NCBI GenBank assembly: GCA_001801995.1 | Contig: MGZB01000044.1 | Coordinates: forward strand, 1 to 64,000 | Direction of reading: 5' to 3' | Source: Gammaproteobacteria bacterium RIFOXYD12_FULL_61_37 | GTDB lineage: Bacteria > Pseudomonadota > Gammaproteobacteria > Chromatiales > Chromatiaceae | DNA length: 64,000 nt | Shown: positions 38,577-48,058 of the stretch, in pieces | Layout of the letters: each line of letters begins with the position of its first letter | Numbering within the stretch: position 1 is the first letter of the stretch | Position numbers and translations under genes: made by a program | The notes under the pieces: generated by a model | Seen by the model: the letters and a program-made list of their open reading frames with translations, nothing else | Database searches by the model: none | Told to the model about the DNA's origin: nothing

Positions 38577-39703
38577 GCGCCATCGAATACCGTTTTCTGG
38601 AACCGCTGGATGTCCTGTTCCTGCGCGGCAACAAGTTGTTTGGCGACCCCGGCAGTTACGGCGAATCGCTGGTGCCGCCCTGGCCATCGGTAGCAGCGGG
38701 CGCCTTGCGTTCGCGCATGTTGGCCGACGACAGCGTGGATTTGGCTGCTTTTGCCGCCGGGCGAGTGGAGCATCCCTCGCTGGGCACGCCCGAAAATCCG
38801 GGTACATTCCAAGTCACAAGCTTCCAAATGGCCCGCTTGCTGGCCGATGGCCGGGTTGAGCCGCTGATCGCCCCGCCTGCTGATCTGATCATCAACGAGC
38901 AAGACAGCAAGGCCAACTCGGTGCGTACCCTCAATCCCTCTGCACCCGCCGCCGGTGTGCTGTCATCGTCGCCCTTGCCGAATCTGCCGGTGCTCGCCGA
39001 GGCCGAACGTGGAAAAGCGGCTTCCGGTTACTGGCTGACCGAGGCCGGTTGGCGCAAGTATCTGGCGGGTGTGTTGCCGTTGCCGGCCGATCTCGTCAAA
39101 AGCAATGAACTCTGGTCCATTGATCCCCGTGTCGGTGTGGGCCTGGATGCCGCCACCCGCCGCGCCGCTGACGGGAGGTTGTTCTCCGTGCAGGCGGTGG
39201 CGATGCAACCCGGCGTCGGTTTTCTGGTTGGCGTTGCAGGCGCCGTACCCCCAGCAAGCGGCATGGTCCGTCTGGGCGGCGACGGCCGGGCGGCGGCCAT
39301 TCATGCCGCGGCGCCGAATGTGGCCGAACCCGACTACGCCGCCATCGTCCGTGCTGGACGTTGTCGTCTCGTTCTTGCCACACCGGGGATTTTTCCCGAG
39401 GGCTGGAAGCTGCCGGGTCTCGATGCCGAAGATCGCTTCCATCTGGGCGAAGTCAGCGGTCGTCTCGTTTGTGCCGCAGTACCGCGCGCTGAAGTCGTTT
39501 CCGGTTGGGATTTGGCCAAGTGGCAACCCAAACCCGCGCAACGCGCCGCGCCCGCCGGCAGCGTCTATTGGCTGGACGAACTCAACGCCACGCCCGAGGC
39601 GCTCCGCAAGCTTGCCGATGCAGGATTGTGGGGCAAAGGCGGCGAAGATGCGCAACGCCGGGCCGAAGGCTTCAACCGGTTCGGGTTGGCAGCTTGGAAA
39701 TAA
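38573..39703 (+). CDS. cmr3: Type III-B RAMP protein Cmr3
   Basis: The 376-residue protein begins MSAIEYRFLEPLDVLFLRGN and contains GDPGSYGESLVPPWPSVAAG and FQVTSFQMARLL, as in Cmr3, a Cas5-like subunit that caps the crRNA 5' handle next to Cas10. Its ATG overlaps the cas10 stop. The next gene begins 12 bp downstream but is not a cas gene. Confidence 0.92.
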   Translation: MSAIEYRFLEPLDVLFLRGNKLFGDPGSYGESLVPPWPSVAAGALRSRMLADDSVDLAAFAAGRVEHPSLGTPENPGTFQVTSFQMARLLADGRVEPLIAPPADLIINEQDSKANSVRTLNPSAPAAGVLSSSPLPNLPVLAEAERGKAASGYWLTEAGWRKYLAGVLPLPADLVKSNELWSIDPRVGVGLDAATRRAADGRLFSVQAVAMQPGVGFLVGVAGAVPPASGMVRLGGDGRAAAIHAAAPNVAEPDYAAIVRAGRCRLVLATPGIFPEGWKLPGLDAEDRFHLGEVSGRLVCAAVPRAEVVSGWDLAKWQPKPAQRAAPAGSVYWLDELNATPEALRKLADAGLWGKGGEDAQRRAEGFNRFGLAAWK

Positions 39704-39715
39704 AGGGAGAAGAAC

Positions 39716-41977
<2,262 letters not shown>

Positions 41978-41978
41978 C

Positions 41979-43169
41979 ATGCCGATTGCAGCAGTTCCCA
42001 ACTATCTGGGCACGGATTTCCAGCACGCCTCGCCGGGCATGCGGTTTGGCATGTATCTCAAACTGTGGGAAGGCTCGGCTTGGTCAAAAAGCAAGGACAA
42101 GCCACTTGACGGCGCCAAACGCTTGAACGATTGCGACAAGCAAACCATGCGGGAGCTGCTGGCTCGCCAGAAGCAGGTTTTCGTCGTGGCGGTGGCGACG
42201 GAAGCTGCCTTTCAGCTCGATGCCCTCGCCACCGCCCCCTTCACCACCGGTCTGGGCAATGAGCACCCGCTGGAGAACGGCTTCGCCTTCTTGAATCCCT
42301 ATGGCCTGCCCTACCTGCCCGGCAGTGGAATCAAGGGCGTACTGCGCCAGGAGGCGCGGGAACTGGCCCGTGGCGACTGGGGCGATACGCAGGGTTGGGA
42401 TGCGGCCGCCATCAACGCCCTGTTCGGCAAGGAAAGCAGCGACGGCGACATCGACCACCTGCGTGGTGCGTTGAGCTTCTGGGACGTGATCCCTCAGATT
42501 GCCGGCGACAGCCTGACCGTGGAAATCATGACCCCGCACCAGTCCCACTACTACCAACATGGCCAATCACCCCACGAATCCGGCCAGCCCAACCCCATCA
42601 GCTTTCTCACCGTGCCGCCCAAGTCGCGCTTTGTTTTCCATGTTCAATGCGACCTCGCGTACCTCAACCGGCTTGCCCCCAGCTTGGTCGCAAGCGACTG
42701 CTGGAAAGTCCTGCTGGATGCTGCTTTTCACCATGCCTTCAACTGGCTCGGCTTCGGCGCTAAGACAGCGGTGGGCTATGGTGCCATGCAGGAAAATCCC
42801 GCCGCTAAAGCGGAACATGAACAAAAAGAAGCAGAGGGCCGTGCCGAAGCTGAACGCCTGGCCAAGGAAGCCCGCCGCCAAACCATGACCCCGGAAGAGC
42901 TGGCATGGGAAGAGCGCCAGCCCACCATCGAACAGTTCCGCAGGCTATTCGATGCCGCCCGCGCAGCCCCCTACCAGCCCGGCGGACAATTCGACAATCA
43001 GCGAATGGGTTTCATGAAGACCGCCCTGGATTGGCAGGACAAACGCAGCCGCAATGCGGCGGCTGAACTGCTCAGGGAGACCATGACCAAGGTCTGGGGT
43101 ATGCCCGGCAAGAAAGAAACCAAGCAGCGGTTCCAAGAGGCCATCGAACAACTTGGAAGTCAAACATGA
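41979..43169 (+). CDS. cmr6: Type III-B RAMP protein Cmr6 with C-terminal extension
   Basis: The 396-residue product has the Cmr6 core with LENGFAFLNPYGLPYLPGSG and IKGVLRQEARELARG, then HLRGALSFWDVIPQI. After about residue 285 an extra region starts with a charged coiled-coil (EQKEAEGRAEAERLAKEAR) and goes on for over 100 residues, making it longer than typical Cmr6. The stop overlaps csx16 as ATGA. The extension could contact accessory proteins. Confidence 0.9.
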   Translation: MPIAAVPNYLGTDFQHASPGMRFGMYLKLWEGSAWSKSKDKPLDGAKRLNDCDKQTMRELLARQKQVFVVAVATEAAFQLDALATAPFTTGLGNEHPLENGFAFLNPYGLPYLPGSGIKGVLRQEARELARGDWGDTQGWDAAAINALFGKESSDGDIDHLRGALSFWDVIPQIAGDSLTVEIMTPHQSHYYQHGQSPHESGQPNPISFLTVPPKSRFVFHVQCDLAYLNRLAPSLVASDCWKVLLDAAFHHAFNWLGFGAKTAVGYGAMQENPAAKAEHEQKEAEGRAEAERLAKEARRQTMTPEELAWEERQPTIEQFRRLFDAARAAPYQPGGQFDNQRMGFMKTALDWQDKRSRNAAAELLRETMTKVWGMPGKKETKQRFQEAIEQLGSQT

Positions 43170-43477
43170 CCACCTACCTCATCACCCGCCACCCCGGCGC
43201 CATCAAGTGGGCCGCTCGCCAAGGCATTGAGGTGGACGAGCAAATCGCCCATCTTGACCCCGCCCGCATCCGGGCCGGTGACTGCATCATCGGCACGCTG
43301 CCGGTGAATCTGGCCGCCGAGGTTTGCGCGCGGGGCGGGCGGTTTTTCAATCTCTCGCTGGATCTGCCGCCGGAGGCGCGGGGGCGGGAGTTGTCCGCTG
43401 ATGAGCTGGAACGCTTCGGGGCGCGGCTGGAGGAATATCGGGTCCAGCCGGTTGCGGATCAGCCGGGCAAGAATTAG
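43166..43477 (+). CDS. csx16: CRISPR-associated protein Csx16
   Basis: The 103-residue protein begins TTYLITRHPGAIKWAARQG and has VDEQIAHLDPARIRAGDCII and LSLDLPPEARGRELSADELE, the Csx16 pattern. Csx16 is a small Rossmann-like protein common in type III loci and considered a ring nuclease candidate that removes cyclic oligoadenylate. Coupled by ATGA overlap to cmr6, it would be made with the complex. Family identity is strong; enzymatic role is inferred. Confidence 0.88.
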   Translation: MTTYLITRHPGAIKWAARQGIEVDEQIAHLDPARIRAGDCIIGTLPVNLAAEVCARGGRFFNLSLDLPPEARGRELSADELERFGARLEEYRVQPVADQPGKN

Positions 43478-43511
43478 TCTGACAGAGAAGGTAACGAATG
43501 GAGCAAAAGTC

Positions 43512-43754
43512 ATGTATGCCATGAAAATGTCAGAAGGCGGAAGGGTTGTCATTCCGGCAGAAATCCGTAAGGCGCTGGGGCTCCATGAGGGTGACACGGT
43601 CATCTGGGAAATGGGGAAGGGCGAAGCGCGGCTGTTCACACGGCGCGAACAGTTGCATCGCGCCCAGGCGCTGATACGTCAGTACGTGCCGGAAGGTGTG
43701 TCGCTGGTCGATGAGTTGATCGCGGAGCGCAGAGCCGAGGCCGCGAATGAGTGA
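43512..43754 (+). CDS. AbrB/MazE-type antitoxin
   Basis: The 80-residue protein has a SpoVT/AbrB swapped-hairpin domain: KMSEGGRVVIPAEIRKALGL followed by HEGDTVIWEMGKGEARLF. The C-terminal helix region (LIRQYVPEGVSLVDELIAER) would bind the toxin. Its stop overlaps the PIN gene start by 8 bp, the normal antitoxin-toxin order. ATG 43512 gives the expected short N-terminus. Confidence 0.85.
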   Translation: MYAMKMSEGGRVVIPAEIRKALGLHEGDTVIWEMGKGEARLFTRREQLHRAQALIRQYVPEGVSLVDELIAERRAEAANE

Positions 43755-44154
43755 GTTCGTTCTCGATGCCTCTGCCATGCTGGCGTTTCTCAACGACGAA
43801 CCCGGCGCCGGGCGCGTGTCCGACATCCTGCTGGGGCGGCGAGGGGTGCTGCTGGCGGTCAATCTGACCGAGGTGTTGACCCGTCTGGTGGACTGGAAAG
43901 TGCCCCTTGCGGAGGCCAGGGCGCGGCTGGACAACCTCGATTTGCCAATTTTGCCATTCGACCACGCGCTTGCCTTCGCGGCCGCCGAGTTGCGCACCCC
44001 CACCCGCCACCTGGGCCTGTCTCTGGGAGACCGCGCCTGCCTGGCGCTGGCCAAGTCCTTGGGCGCGGTGGCCGTCACTGCCGACCGGCCCTGGCTCGAA
44101 CTCAGCCTTGGCATCGAGATCGAGTGTGTGCGCCCCGGCGAAGCGGCGACATGA
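43747..44154 (+). CDS. PIN-domain toxin (VapC-like ribonuclease)
   Basis: The 135-residue protein starts FVLDASAMLAFLNDEPGA with the first catalytic Asp, has NLTEVLTRLVDW with the conserved Glu, and ends with LSLGDRACLALAK and AVTADRPW for the remaining acids. VapC-type PIN ribonucleases cut tRNA or rRNA unless bound by their partner. It overlaps the next gene (ATGA), so the toxin-antitoxin pair is fused into the CRISPR transcript and not merely adjacent. Confidence 0.88.
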   Translation: MSEFVLDASAMLAFLNDEPGAGRVSDILLGRRGVLLAVNLTEVLTRLVDWKVPLAEARARLDNLDLPILPFDHALAFAAAELRTPTRHLGLSLGDRACLALAKSLGAVAVTADRPWLELSLGIEIECVRPGEAAT

Positions 44155-44669
44155 ACCAACTGCTCTGGATCATCAACGAAATACTGAACCCCATCGGCAT
44201 TGTGATCGGGATCGTTCTGGCCGTGCCGGTGTTCTGGACCTGGTGGCAGGTCGTCTTTGGCGAGCGGCGCCAGCGGCGGAAATGGCTGGCGGAGATCGCC
44301 CGCAATCCCGGCGGCCGTCCGGGGGTGCTGATCGTCGATCTGCTGCCCGGCAAGGCAATTGGGGCCAGTGTGCGCCGCCACCTGGCAGCCGATGCGGCCT
44401 TGGCCTACATCACGGATGACCGCATCGCCAGCGTTACGCGCGCCGCCGCACTCAAGCCTGAACAAGTGACCGATCTTGCCCGCGATATTCGCGCGGCGGC
44501 ACGAAAACTGATGGATGCGGGTGTCGATGTCGTTCACCTCTTTCATGCCGGCCCTGACATCTCCGCGTTTCTGGTGGCCGCAGAGCTGTCCAATGGCCCT
44601 CGCGTCATGCTCTACCACCACGAACAAGGCGCCTATCGCTGTTTCGGGCCGCTCGAACCCCTGCGCTGA
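44151..44669 (+). CDS. Membrane-anchored SAVED-like protein (candidate cOA-gated membrane effector)
   Basis: The 172-residue protein has one strong membrane helix at about residues 5-31 (ILNPIGIVIGIVLAVPVFW) followed by RRQRRKW, which puts the C-terminus in the cytoplasm. The soluble part ends with VVHLFHAGPDISAFLVAAEL, NGPRVMLYHHEQGAYRCF, matching the core strand-helix-strand of SAVED/CARF nucleotide sensors. A TM helix plus a cyclic-nucleotide sensor is the design of Cam1, a CARF membrane effector of type III systems. It is coupled to the PIN gene by ATGA and precedes cas2. SAVED assignment is by eye. Confidence 0.65.
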   Translation: MNQLLWIINEILNPIGIVIGIVLAVPVFWTWWQVVFGERRQRRKWLAEIARNPGGRPGVLIVDLLPGKAIGASVRRHLAADAALAYITDDRIASVTRAAALKPEQVTDLARDIRAAARKLMDAGVDVVHLFHAGPDISAFLVAAELSNGPRVMLYHHEQGAYRCFGPLEPLR

Positions 44670-44748
44670 TCCCGCAAGCTTGCGGCCCAGGCCCGGTCGG
44701 CAGGTGGCGGCTACACTGCCATCATCGGACAACCCGCTGGACCTCGCC

Positions 44749-45030
44749 ATGAACCGCCGTCTCTACCTTGCCGCCTACGATGTCGCTGACCCGCGCCGGT
44801 TGCGCCATTCGCTGGAGCTGGTCAAGGGCTACGCCACCGGCGGCCAGAAGTCGGCCTATGAATGTTGGCTCTCGGACGGGGAGCGGGCCGCACTGCTCAA
44901 GGAAATGTCGCTGCTGCTGGAAGAGGACCAGGACAGTTTTCTGCTCATCGGCCTCGACCCGCGCTCCACCGTCCTCACCCTGGGGATCGCGGACGAACCC
45001 CATGACGCCAGCCTGTTTTACATCCAATAG
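44749..45030 (+). CDS. cas2: Cas2 (first copy)
   Basis: The 93-residue protein begins MNRRLYLAAYDVADPRRLRH, the Cas2 opening with the acidic YDVAD motif, and continues with GGQKSAYECWLSDGERAALL. Cas2 dimers bridge Cas1 dimers in spacer integration. Two bases separate it from cas1. A 79-bp gap with a perfect palindrome CCGCAAGCTTGCGG (44673-44686) lies upstream and may hold a start of transcription or a terminator. Confidence 0.88.
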   Translation: MNRRLYLAAYDVADPRRLRHSLELVKGYATGGQKSAYECWLSDGERAALLKEMSLLLEEDQDSFLLIGLDPRSTVLTLGIADEPHDASLFYIQ

Positions 45031-45032
45031 CC

Positions 45033-46013
45033 ATGACCACCCTGGTTCTCGACCGCTCCAATCTCGAAGTCCGCGCCGACGGCGCGGCCCTGGCCCTGTA
45101 CGAAGGCGAGGAACGTAGCGGCACAGTGCCTCTGAAGCTGCTGGAGCGCGTGGTTATCCAGGGCAACGTCCGGCTGGATACCGGGGTGCTCACCAAGCTG
45201 GCGGAAGCGGGTATTGCTATCCTACTGCTCTCCAAGCGCCAGACTCGCCGGGTCGCCATCATCCTCGGCACCGCCCACAACGACGCTGCCATCCGCCTGG
45301 CCCAAGGCCGGCGGGTCTTCGATACCGCTTGGTGCGATGCCTGGGCGCGCCGGCAGGTCATCGCCAAGACCCGCGCCCAGATACGCCTGCTGATGGACGG
45401 GCTGGCGGCGCGGCCCGATCAGCGCAAACCCCTTACCGATGCCATCGCCCGGCTGCATCAGGCGCTGGAAGGACTGGCCCAGGAGGGTATCGGCAGCGCC
45501 AGCATCCGGGGTATCGAAGGGGCCGCCGCCCGCAGCTATTTCCAGGGTCTGGCCGCCTTGTTTCCGCCCGCGCTCGGCTTCAACGGCCGCAACCGCCGGC
45601 CGCCGCGCGACCCGGTCAATGCCTGCCTTTCCCTGGGCTACACCCTGCTGCACTTCGACGCCGTGCGTGCCTGCCACATGGCCGGGCTCGATCCTCTACT
45701 GGGCTTCTACCACCGCCCCAGCTTCGGGCGCGAATCTTTGGCTTCCGATCTCATCGAGCCCCTGCGGCCCCATTGGGACCGGGAGGTCTGGTCCCTTTTC
45801 CGTGGCCACGTCTTGCGCCAGGACCATTTCACCCAGGACAAAGGCGCCTGCCTGCTGGGCAAGGCTGGGCGCGCTGCCTTCTACCGCGACCACGAATTTC
45901 AGGCGCCACCCCTTCGCCGCCTGTTGCTGCGCCAGTGCCGCATCCTGGCCCGTCACCTCAAGGCAGAAAGCGAGTCGCTGCTTGCCCAGGATGAAGAGGA
46001 AGAATTCGCATGA
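45033..46013 (+). CDS. cas1: Cas1 integrase (first, catalytically complete copy)
   Basis: The 326-residue protein has all three metal ligands expected of Cas1: Glu162 in RGIEGAAARSYF, His227 in LGFYHRPSFG and Glu242 in SDLIEPLRP. N-terminal beta-sandwich motifs precede (LVLDRSNLEVRADGAALAL). It catalyses integration of new spacers together with Cas2. The stop overlaps a second cas1-like gene by 4 bp. Confidence 0.95.
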   Translation: MTTLVLDRSNLEVRADGAALALYEGEERSGTVPLKLLERVVIQGNVRLDTGVLTKLAEAGIAILLLSKRQTRRVAIILGTAHNDAAIRLAQGRRVFDTAWCDAWARRQVIAKTRAQIRLLMDGLAARPDQRKPLTDAIARLHQALEGLAQEGIGSASIRGIEGAAARSYFQGLAALFPPALGFNGRNRRPPRDPVNACLSLGYTLLHFDAVRACHMAGLDPLLGFYHRPSFGRESLASDLIEPLRPHWDREVWSLFRGHVLRQDHFTQDKGACLLGKAGRAAFYRDHEFQAPPLRRLLLRQCRILARHLKAESESLLAQDEEEEFA

Positions 46014-46798
46014 ATCTCCAGACCACCTCCCCGCGACTGCCGCTTTACCTTCAAGGCAAACGCCCGACCCAGGTGGGTGCCGATGGCCCCGCGCTACGGG
46101 TGATAGTGGCCAACGGTGCTCCCCTGCGCTATCCCCTGGCCCGGCTGGCCCGCGTCATCTCCACCCAGCGCGTGAACTGGCGGGGCGAGGCCATCGCCGC
46201 CTGCTTGTGCGAAGGCCTGCCTATCGTCTTTCTGGACAACGCCGGCGAACCCGCCGGTTATCTCATGCCCCTGCAAGGCAAGCCGTCGCGTCTGGATGGC
46301 CTTCTCGAAGAGTTGCTGGCCCTTCCCGAAGGGGATGTCTGCTACAACAACTGGCTGCGCGCCGCCCGCATGAGTCTCCTGCACGCCTGGCGCCACCGCC
46401 GGGAACAGGCGGGAGAGCCCATCGCCGAGGAGGAGTTTCACGAACTGATCCATCGGCACCTCTACCAGCCGGAACTGGAGAACCACGCCTTTGTCCGGGC
46501 TGGACCCTATGCCGGAGCGCTTCTGGCCCGTGTCCTCCAGGCCCTGCATCAAGCGGGTCTGAAGCCCCGCTACTGGTGCCACCAGGGCAGGCCCATCGAA
46601 CTGGCGGCGGATATCGCCCAACTTCTGGGGCTTTCCCTCTATCTCGACATGCGCGGCTTCATGGATCAGGCCCAGGGCGACAACGCCGCGCTGCTATACT
46701 TGCTGCACAAAGCAGGTTCGCGCCTGGAAACCGGGCTGACGGAACTGCTGGGCAGCTTGCACCGCAGAGTCAAAATCAGGGTGGAAGAATGGCGCTGA
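46010..46798 (+). CDS. Second Cas1-like protein lacking the catalytic residues
   Basis: The 262-residue protein has a Cas1-type N-terminal domain (LPLYLQGKRPTQVGADGPAL, PLARLARVISTQ, GLPIVFLDNAGEPAGYL) and a helical C-terminal domain. The regions aligning with the Cas1 active site lack a Glu followed by GxxGxxxxYF, lack the GFxH loop and lack the DLxEPxR block; CYNNWLRAARMSLLHAW stands in the corresponding place. It is therefore probably inactive and structural or regulatory. It overlaps cas1 by 4 bp and the second cas2 by 10 bp. Confidence 0.75.
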   Translation: MNLQTTSPRLPLYLQGKRPTQVGADGPALRVIVANGAPLRYPLARLARVISTQRVNWRGEAIAACLCEGLPIVFLDNAGEPAGYLMPLQGKPSRLDGLLEELLALPEGDVCYNNWLRAARMSLLHAWRHRREQAGEPIAEEEFHELIHRHLYQPELENHAFVRAGPYAGALLARVLQALHQAGLKPRYWCHQGRPIELAADIAQLLGLSLYLDMRGFMDQAQGDNAALLYLLHKAGSRLETGLTELLGSLHRRVKIRVEEWR

Positions 46799-47175
46799 AT
46801 CAAACCCGCACCTGGCTGATAGCCTACGACATCACCTGTCCTAAACGGCTGGGCCGGGTGCATCGCTATCTCAAAGATGTCGCCACACCCATGCAGTACT
46901 CCGTCTTCACGGCGGAAGAGAACACCCAAGGCATACTGCGCATCCGTGACCAACTGGCGGCCCGGATCGACCCTAAAACGGATGATGTCCGCATCTACCC
47001 CCTGCCCAGCAACCTGGAACTCCACGCCATCGGCCGCCGCCGGTTGCCCGAAGGCGTCATGTTGCTGTCGGGCAACCCATCCCGCAGCACCGGACGCATT
47101 CTGGGATCAGACCGGGACGAACCGGACAGTATCGTCAACCCCCATCGCAACCCATTGATCGAGAGGAGGAATTAA
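46789..47175 (+). CDS. cas2: Second Cas2-like protein, longer than usual
   Basis: The 128-residue protein opens with TRTWLIAYDITCPKRLGRVH, a Cas2 motif with YDI acids, followed by YLKDVATPMQYSVFTAEE and DDVRIYPLP. It diverges strongly from the first Cas2 (93 residues) and has a C-terminal tail of about 40 residues (GNPSRSTGRILGSDRDEPDS). The first CRISPR repeat begins 9 bp after its stop, so no separate leader exists at this end; the leader may lie inside this gene. Start ATG 46789 lies within the preceding reading frame. Confidence 0.85.
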   Translation: MALNQTRTWLIAYDITCPKRLGRVHRYLKDVATPMQYSVFTAEENTQGILRIRDQLAARIDPKTDDVRIYPLPSNLELHAIGRRRLPEGVMLLSGNPSRSTGRILGSDRDEPDSIVNPHRNPLIERRN

Positions 47176-47184
47176 ACTACAGCA

Positions 47185-48042
47185 GAACCAACAAACGACC
47201 TGATTAAGAAGGGATTAAGACTTGGTGGAAGTCCTCAATAGCTTCTACTAGAATGAACCAACAAACGACCTGATTAAGAAGGGATTAAGACGAAAAGTTT
47301 GGTGAACGTGATACTCATTTTTGGAACCAACAAACGACCTGATTAAGAAGGGATTAAGACCATTTCGTGCGTTCCCCTCATAAGTCGTTTGTGAACCAAC
47401 AAACGACCTGATTAAGAAGGGATTAAGACGGAGTATAAAGTCGCATTCAGTACACCGATTGAGAACCAACAAACGACCTGATTAAGAAGGGATTAAGACT
47501 GTTCACGCTCTACTCATTACTCATTGAAAATGCGAACCAACAAACGACCTGATTAAGAAGGGATTAAGACGATTGCAAGCGCATGCTGTTGGGCACCAGC
47601 ACGGGAACCAACAAACGACCTGATTAAGAAGGGATTAAGACTGTGCCTCTGTTCCCACTGCGTAACGGAGTTTCCGAACCAACAAACGACCTGATTAAGA
47701 AGGGATTAAGACCGCGCCGGTGCGGTATCCGCTGCTGCTGAATGGAACCAACAAACGACCTGATTAAGAAGGGATTAAGACGTATCGGACACCACCATTC
47801 CGTTTGCGCAAACGAACCAACAAACGACCTGATTAAGAAGGGATTAAGACAGATGCGCGAGCAGCCAGGGCCGTAGGGTGCGGTGAGGTACGAACCGCAC
47901 CATTCGCGGGCGACGCCGACGCGATTGATGCGGTTCGCTATCGCTCACCGGCATCCTACCTGTCGAATTGAAGACCCATTTGCTCGGCGTAGTCGGCTAT
48001 TGCAAAAGAACCAACAAACGACCTGATGAAGAAGGATTAGGC
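47185..48042 (+). CRISPR. CRISPR array, 37-bp repeats, ten good repeats plus a degenerate terminal one
   Basis: Ten identical 37-bp repeats begin GAACCAACAAACGACC and end GGGATTAAGAC, at 47185, 47255, 47324, 47393, 47463, 47534, 47605, 47676, 47745 and 47814. Nine spacers are 32-34 bp. After 47850 come 157 bp interrupted by a GTAGG...CCTAC hairpin element, then a mutated repeat at 48008-48042, which marks the trailer end. The repeat 3' end ATTAAGAC fits a type III crRNA handle and indicates transcription in the cas direction. Confidence 0.97.
47873..47959. repeat. GTAGG...CCTAC hairpin repeat, copy 4, inside the array end
   Basis: Eighty-seven bases from GTAGGGTGCGGTGAGGTACG to CCTAC share arms with 22754-22824 and have a longer middle. 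It lies between the tenth repeat and the degenerate terminal repeat. Confidence 0.75.
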
Positions 48043-48058
48043 TCCCGGTCTTACGGCT

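Noticed and set aside
44673-44686. GCAAGCTTGC palindromes at 32047, 34385 and 44673 as possible operators of the CRISPR locus
   Set aside because: Three short palindromes share a HindIII-like core, but one lies in a coding region and flanks differ, so chance is not excluded.
45439-47175. 578-residue frame spanning cas1 and the second cas1
   Set aside because: Only its last 128 residues (from 46789) are Cas2-like; the rest is out-of-frame overlap with two genuine genes.
47248-47472. Minus-strand ORF within the CRISPR array
   Set aside because: It is a translation of repeats (recurring LNPFLIRSFVGS) and not a gene.
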